64,000 nt of DNA from Gnetum montanum. Taxonomy: Eukaryota; Streptophyta; Gnetopsida; Gnetales; Gnetaceae. The stretch's first letter is position 1. Every line of letters begins with the position of its first letter. The notes under the pieces are model-generated. The model was not told where the DNA came from, did not search any database, and saw only the letters and a program-made list of their open reading frames with translations. Location: NCBI GenBank assembly GCA_015680685.1, contig MNCI01036217.1, forward strand, positions 96,485 to 160,484, in the 5' to 3' direction. This document shows, in pieces, positions 59,480 to 64,000 of this stretch. The position numbers and the translations under genes are program-made.

Positions 59480-60199
59480 ATTTGATCAATACACACAAAC
59501 TATCAACGAATACAATTGCCTCAAGTCTGACTCAAACTACTAACCTAAGGGATCTACTGGATCATGGTTTTTGGGCATGAGGGTTTGCATGGGTAACGGA
59601 GGGGTCCACGGCTAACTGCGGTAGCATAGGCGGCGGGGCTATCAGTGGCTGCATAGGCAGCAGGGCTGACAACGGTAGCAAAGTTCGCATGTTTTTCCTC
59701 CCTTCCGATGCAACCAAAATCACGTTTTCTTTTGTAGCGACGATCCGGGCCTAGGCCTGCGCCTAAGAAATTTTCCAAACTGCAGTGTACGATCTATCCT
59801 TGATCCATCTGTTAATCCATCCATCCATCCATTCATCTATCCATTGCTTAAACAGCAAGCTATAGATCCAAGGCCACGTTCTGAGGTTGCTGTAGATCTG
59901 TGCCTATAACTGCGTCCGTGATCCAAGAAACCTACAAATGATCAACCTCCTCGGCATAGTGGTGTTCTTGCTTGCATCAAAACCAATCAGAACACGTCGA
60001 TTTGGAACTCCATCTGTAAAAATAAACCCATGATCAACAAAAACCCCACGATTTGACATTATATATCCGAGTTCTACAGGACCAGGAACAGACCTGCTCC
60101 AAGCTCAAGATTCAGAAAATCAATTTGGGCCTGTGGCTAGGTGTTTTTGTGTTGCCGCTATGACGAGGCTGGGTTTGTTTTGTGGGAAGGTATGTCACA
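59480..60199 (+). promoter_or_regulatory. Probable 5' untranslated region of the L1 LINE
   Basis: Locally richer in G and C than the rest of the window (59570-59770) with a (TCCA)n microsatellite near 59816-59845. Non-coding and directly upstream of L1 ORF1, so it is most likely the LINE leader with its internal promoter. The 5' end of the element is not defined. Confidence 0.45.
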
Positions 60200-61285
60200 A
60201 TGGCAGATTCATCAGGTTCTACTCTTCCTCAGGGAAGTTCTTCTACCTTACCTTCAATTGATTTCCTTTTACTTGATGATATTTTTGAAGTAGTTTCTAA
60301 AGATTTTTCTACTCGCTTTATTTTTTTTCAAATTGTGGGGTTCTTACCAAGGTCCTCAAGCATAAACATTCAAGTTCAAAACCTCATTCAACCCCAGGGC
60401 ATTTAGGTTTCTTATGCTCGATACTACGCTTAAAATTTTATTTTGGTAGAACTATCTGATGCCTCTTAGGTTGAGAAGGTTCTCTATTTAAAAAATTTTC
60501 CAACAAGAAATGCAACTTAAATAGCACGTGCTTGGAAATTTGACTTTAATGTCAACAATCCTGCTTTTAATATAATTCCCTGTTACATGGAATTGCCCAA
60601 TCTTCCACTTATTTTCTCATCTGTGGAGAGGGACATTGTGAGCACCTTGGGTCCTATTATTTCCGAGCATTGCACAGTGATTAATGGAACTCAAATTCAT
60701 CGTTATTGTATTGAACTGGACATCGCTCTTCGGAAGACCTCATTAACCCTTGCTGTTGGGGGAAAACTCTTCACCCAAAAAGTGGACTATTTTTACCTTC
60801 CAAACTCGTGTAGCTATTATCATAGGGCCAAGCATCATATATCGAAGTGCCCCATCCTAGCCAGAAAAAAACAACCTATCGCATCTCAGAAAACCCATTC
60901 CTCAGTCACACCATCACGCCCACCCTCAGTATCCTTTAAATTTGACTCTCCTTCTCAAACAGCTCCACAATCCTCCTCTCAGTCTCGCCCCTCTAAGCCA
61001 CAAAAACAACAATCAAGTACTCACACCTCCACACATGTCATCCTCTATAAGGTAGTCATAGACTCAATCTTGGTGGATGAGTTCGTGGCGGGTAGTGGAA
61101 GGAAATGAGTTAAAGCTTCCTTCAGTTCTACTCCTCCCTCAAGCTCCTCTCCACTGAAAACTTCAATGGCTCCTGTCTCCACCAACAACTCCTTTGCCCT
61201 CCTGTCAGGAACAATGGAAGTCGATACTTTGACTTCTGAACCTTCCATTGACCTCTCACCCAAACTGCCCCTTGTTTCTCCATGA
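60200..61285 (+). pseudogene. L1 LINE ORF1 (RNA-binding protein), broken
   Basis: ATG at 60200 and one frame to the TGA at 61283. Stops cluster at 60404-60530 (four) and one lies at 61106. The middle resembles the DUF4283-type region of plant L1 ORF1 (MELPNLPLIFSSVERDIVST, 60587 on), followed by FYLPNSCSYYHRAKHHISKC (60790-60850), a CCHC zinc knuckle whose second Cys is Tyr. A Ser/Pro/Gln-rich tail follows. The product would coat LINE RNA. The stop overlaps the ORF2 start as ATGA (61282-61285). Confidence 0.75.
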
Positions 61286-64000
61286 ACCTCCTTTCATGGA
61301 ATGTTTGAGGCCTTACTAATAGGCTTCGACGGAAGCGAGCAGGAAACTTTATTTCTAGTCTTAATATAGCCTTTGATTTTGTTCTCCTTCAAGAAATTAA
61401 GGTTTCAGCTGACCTTTTATCCTTTTCTTCCCATTGGTTTCTCCCTCACTCTTCAATCTTAGCAACGTCCCATGCGAGCGGAAAAGGAGGCGCAGCCATT
61501 CTCCTTTCGCCCTACTAGAAATCTAAAATCCTTCAAAGTGGTTCCTATTCTGGGCATAGAGTTTCTTGGGCCACATTCTCTTCCTTACATGGACCATTTG
61601 GTATTTGCTCGATTTATGCCCCAAACGACTCCGCAGAACGAGCTCTCCTTTGGCAAGAACTTGCAAATTCTCTTCCCCCAGTGCCTTGGATCTTTGGCAG
61701 AGATTTTAATATGGTTGAATTCCCTCAAGATAAGCTCAGAGGGGTGTTTTTTCAACTACCCAATCTTGAGTATCAAAGTTGATCCACCTTCAAGAAAAGG
61801 TTTTACCTTTCTAATGGGGTGGACACCTCCGCAGACATATCCCTTCACAGACTTACCTGGAGCAATCTCTGTCTTGGGCAGACTTGTATCTATAGTAGGT
61901 TAGATAGGTTCTATTTCTCCACCCTTTCCTTCTAGCAAGCCCTCTCCACTACTATGGTTCATCACCATGCCACCTTATCAGACCATCTTCCTATCTCTAT
62001 CTCCATCAAGATTCATGGCAGCCCTCACCAACGAAAATTCCATCNTTCAAGAATCACTATGAAACCATCTTTGCAGCAACCCCAATGGACATCTCTTCAT
62101 TCAAGGCTACCACCCCCAATTATCCTCACCTCATCAACTCCACTATGCTACAGAGTCTTGACGCTGATATCACTCTGGTGGAGCTACAAGTGGCTTGTTC
62201 TAAGTTAATTCGGGGAAAGGCTCCTGGTTATGATGGTTTCCCCGTAGAATTTTTTCAAAATCATTGGGATTTGGTGGGAAATGATCTTCTGCACGTCATT
62301 AACGAGGCTATCTTAACTGGTTCCCTAGGGCCCAATCTAAATCAAGGGGTAATTCGTCTCCTCCCCAAGTTTGGGGATCTTGGTGATATCTCCAATTGTC
62401 ATCCCATAACTCTCCTCAATGTAGTGTATAAAATTTGGGCCAAGTGCCTTGCCTTACGATTGAAAAAAATTCTTGGCCAGATCATATCTCCCAAACAAAC
62501 AGGATTTGTTCCTGGTAGATATATTTTAGACAATGTGGTTGCAGCGTGGGAAGGCCTTAAGTGGGCCGAGGATGATGGACAAGATATTCTCCTAGTGAAA
62601 CTTGATTATGCCAAGGCTTCTGACAACATAAAATGGGATTTTATCTTGCAGACCATGACCAAACTTGGTTTTGGTCCTAAGTTCTTGCATATGGTGAAAT
62701 GCTTATTCTCAGATGCTACTGCAAGAATTGCCACTACCTTTGGCATTACCTCTCCCTTTCCAATACATAGGTTAGTGCGACAAGGCTGTCCCCTTGCTCC
62801 CTATCTCTTTATCATCACCGCAGAATTTCTTTGTCATCAGATTAATGTGGACATTCAAAAGAAAGTTCTCACTGGGGTGTGCCTATCTTCCTCTCAACAA
62901 CAACTCCTCAATATGCACTTTGCGGATGACTCTTTCTTTCTAGTTCAAAACACAGCTACCAATTTGCACCGCCTCTTATCAAGGGTGGATCAATATTGTA
63001 CACTCTCAGGTTCCACTATAAATTGGAATAAATCCTCTGTTTATAGCTTTTCGGGCAATTACAACCATGTGACCAGCTATAACTGGAAGCAGCTCCAAGA
63101 TCAAGACATCGTTAAGATTCTAGGGATCCCTTTTTGTTTTAGAAGTTCAACATCTATTCTCTGGGAGCAGGTTATTCTTCGGATTCAAAAGAAACTTGAT
63201 AAATGGAAGACTAAACCCCTCACACTTGCAGGTAAATACCTGGTTTGTAAGTCCATATGTGCGTCCACCCATGTGTATTACTCTTCGTGTTGGGCCCCCT
63301 CCCAAGCTGCCTACTTGAAGCTTGAACGTCTATTTCGCGACTTTATGTGGTCCTCAAAAGACTCTCAGAAAGGATTTCATCGAGTCGCCTGGAATATTGT
63401 TACTCTCCCCAAGAATAAAGGTGGCTTAGGTCTTTTGAATTCCTATAAGCAGGGAATTACCCTAGTTGCTAAGTGGTTGGTTCAACATTTAGATGCCTCA
63501 GACATCATTGGGAGCCTCCTTCAATTACGGCTTCATCAAGCATGTCCTAAAAACAAGCCCTTTTGGAAAGGCATCCATTTTGTCAATTGGATCTTTTCCC
63601 CTCACACTATCATTCTTCCAGGTTCTCATGTTTTCAAAAGCATCTGGAGGGCCTGGCAAATTCTGCACAATTACATTGACTGGACTAATGTTAAGATCAA
63701 CCCTACTCTCTTCTCTAGACTGTGTCCGTGGTGGTTACCTCTGTCACCCGCTCCCCTTGCCATCACAAAGGCTAAGGTGGCTACCTCATGGTTTTGGAAA
63801 GGTGTCATATCCTTGAATTGTCTTTGGCTAGCTAGCCGTTGGATTTTAGGGGTTGAGTTTAGTAATTTGTATGGGGATTCGGCTACAATGAACCATTGCC
63901 TAGTCCAGATCTACTCCTTTCTTCACGGTCATTGGCACATTGATGTTACAGTGAAAAGCCCTTTTCAAGGCCTTCAATGGCTTAATGGGGTTAAACTCTT
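61282..64000 (+). pseudogene. L1 LINE ORF2: endonuclease and reverse transcriptase, runs off the window
   Basis: ATG at 61282. The endonuclease (to about 62000) has NLLSWNV, VLLQEIK (catalytic Glu), CSIYAPNDSAERALLW, IFGRDFNMVE, YSRLDRFYFS and SDHLPISI (catalytic Asp-His), but stops at 61306, 61516, 61780 and 61933. A change of frame falls at the ambiguous base 62045. From about 62043 the RT frame is open without a stop to the right edge, over 640 codons: KAPGYDGFPVEFFQNHW, ITLLNVVYKIWAKCLA, KQTGFVPGRYILDN, KLDYAKASDNIKWDF, RQGCPLAPYLFII, MHFADDSFFLVQN (catalytic Asp pair), ILGIPF, LAGKYLVCKS and the C-terminal zf-RVT-like region start. It would nick target DNA and copy LINE RNA. Confidence 0.85.

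Overview
This window looks like repeat-dense nuclear DNA from a large-genome land plant, probably a seed plant. I see no host gene, rRNA or tRNA. Nearly everything I can identify is a transposable element: Ty3/gypsy elements resembling Athila/Tat (their priming sites match the Asp-tRNA type known from Athila relatives), a second gypsy type with 1.8-kb LTRs, LTRs with a Met-tRNA priming site, an RTE-like LINE 3' end and a plant L1 LINE. The species cannot be named from the sequence.

Layout. 1-3331: 3' end of element A (env-position ORF, polypurine tract, LTR), plus strand. 4040-4826: 5' end of a minus-strand LTR element with a Met-type priming site. 4827-11682: AT-rich old DNA with an LTR relic (I), an LTR fragment, a SINE-like stretch and an RTE LINE tail. 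11683-13637 and 22441-23642: minus-strand element C (3' LTR and 3' ORF), split by element B (13643-22435). 23643-35275: LTR-like sequence J, split by element G (24410-34016, perfect 5-bp target duplication ATGAG). 35276-37720: minus-strand pol remnant K, probably the upstream part of C. 37721-42269: minus-strand element D. 42270-47776 plus 56858-57834: element F, split by element E (47777-56857), the only element here with recognisable RT, RNase H and integrase together. 57835-59472: minus-strand element H carrying a solo LTR (58787-59338, target duplication GAAAC). 59480 to the right edge: an L1 LINE with ORF1 and an ORF2 that stays open from about 62043 to the edge.

How the parts fit. The Athila-like elements share an unusual plan: LTR, gag, T-rich spacer, an internal promoter-like cassette, a short intron, then a long 3' ORF with a 'putative plant transposon protein'-like domain and coiled coils, then the polypurine tract and LTR. 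Elements B, D and F go directly from gag to the spacer with no pol, and their gag ends in the same peptide and stop, so they look like a non-autonomous lineage served in trans by E-like elements. The LTR U3 and the internal cassette carry the same class of palindromic motif, and the class differs between elements (GATATC type, CAATRTCAAGTAC type, GATGC type). That pattern of a fast-changing motif placed at two promoters beside an element-encoded protein is my best candidate for an undescribed system. All coding regions seen are broken except the RT part of the LINE, and the window is a nest at least three levels deep.
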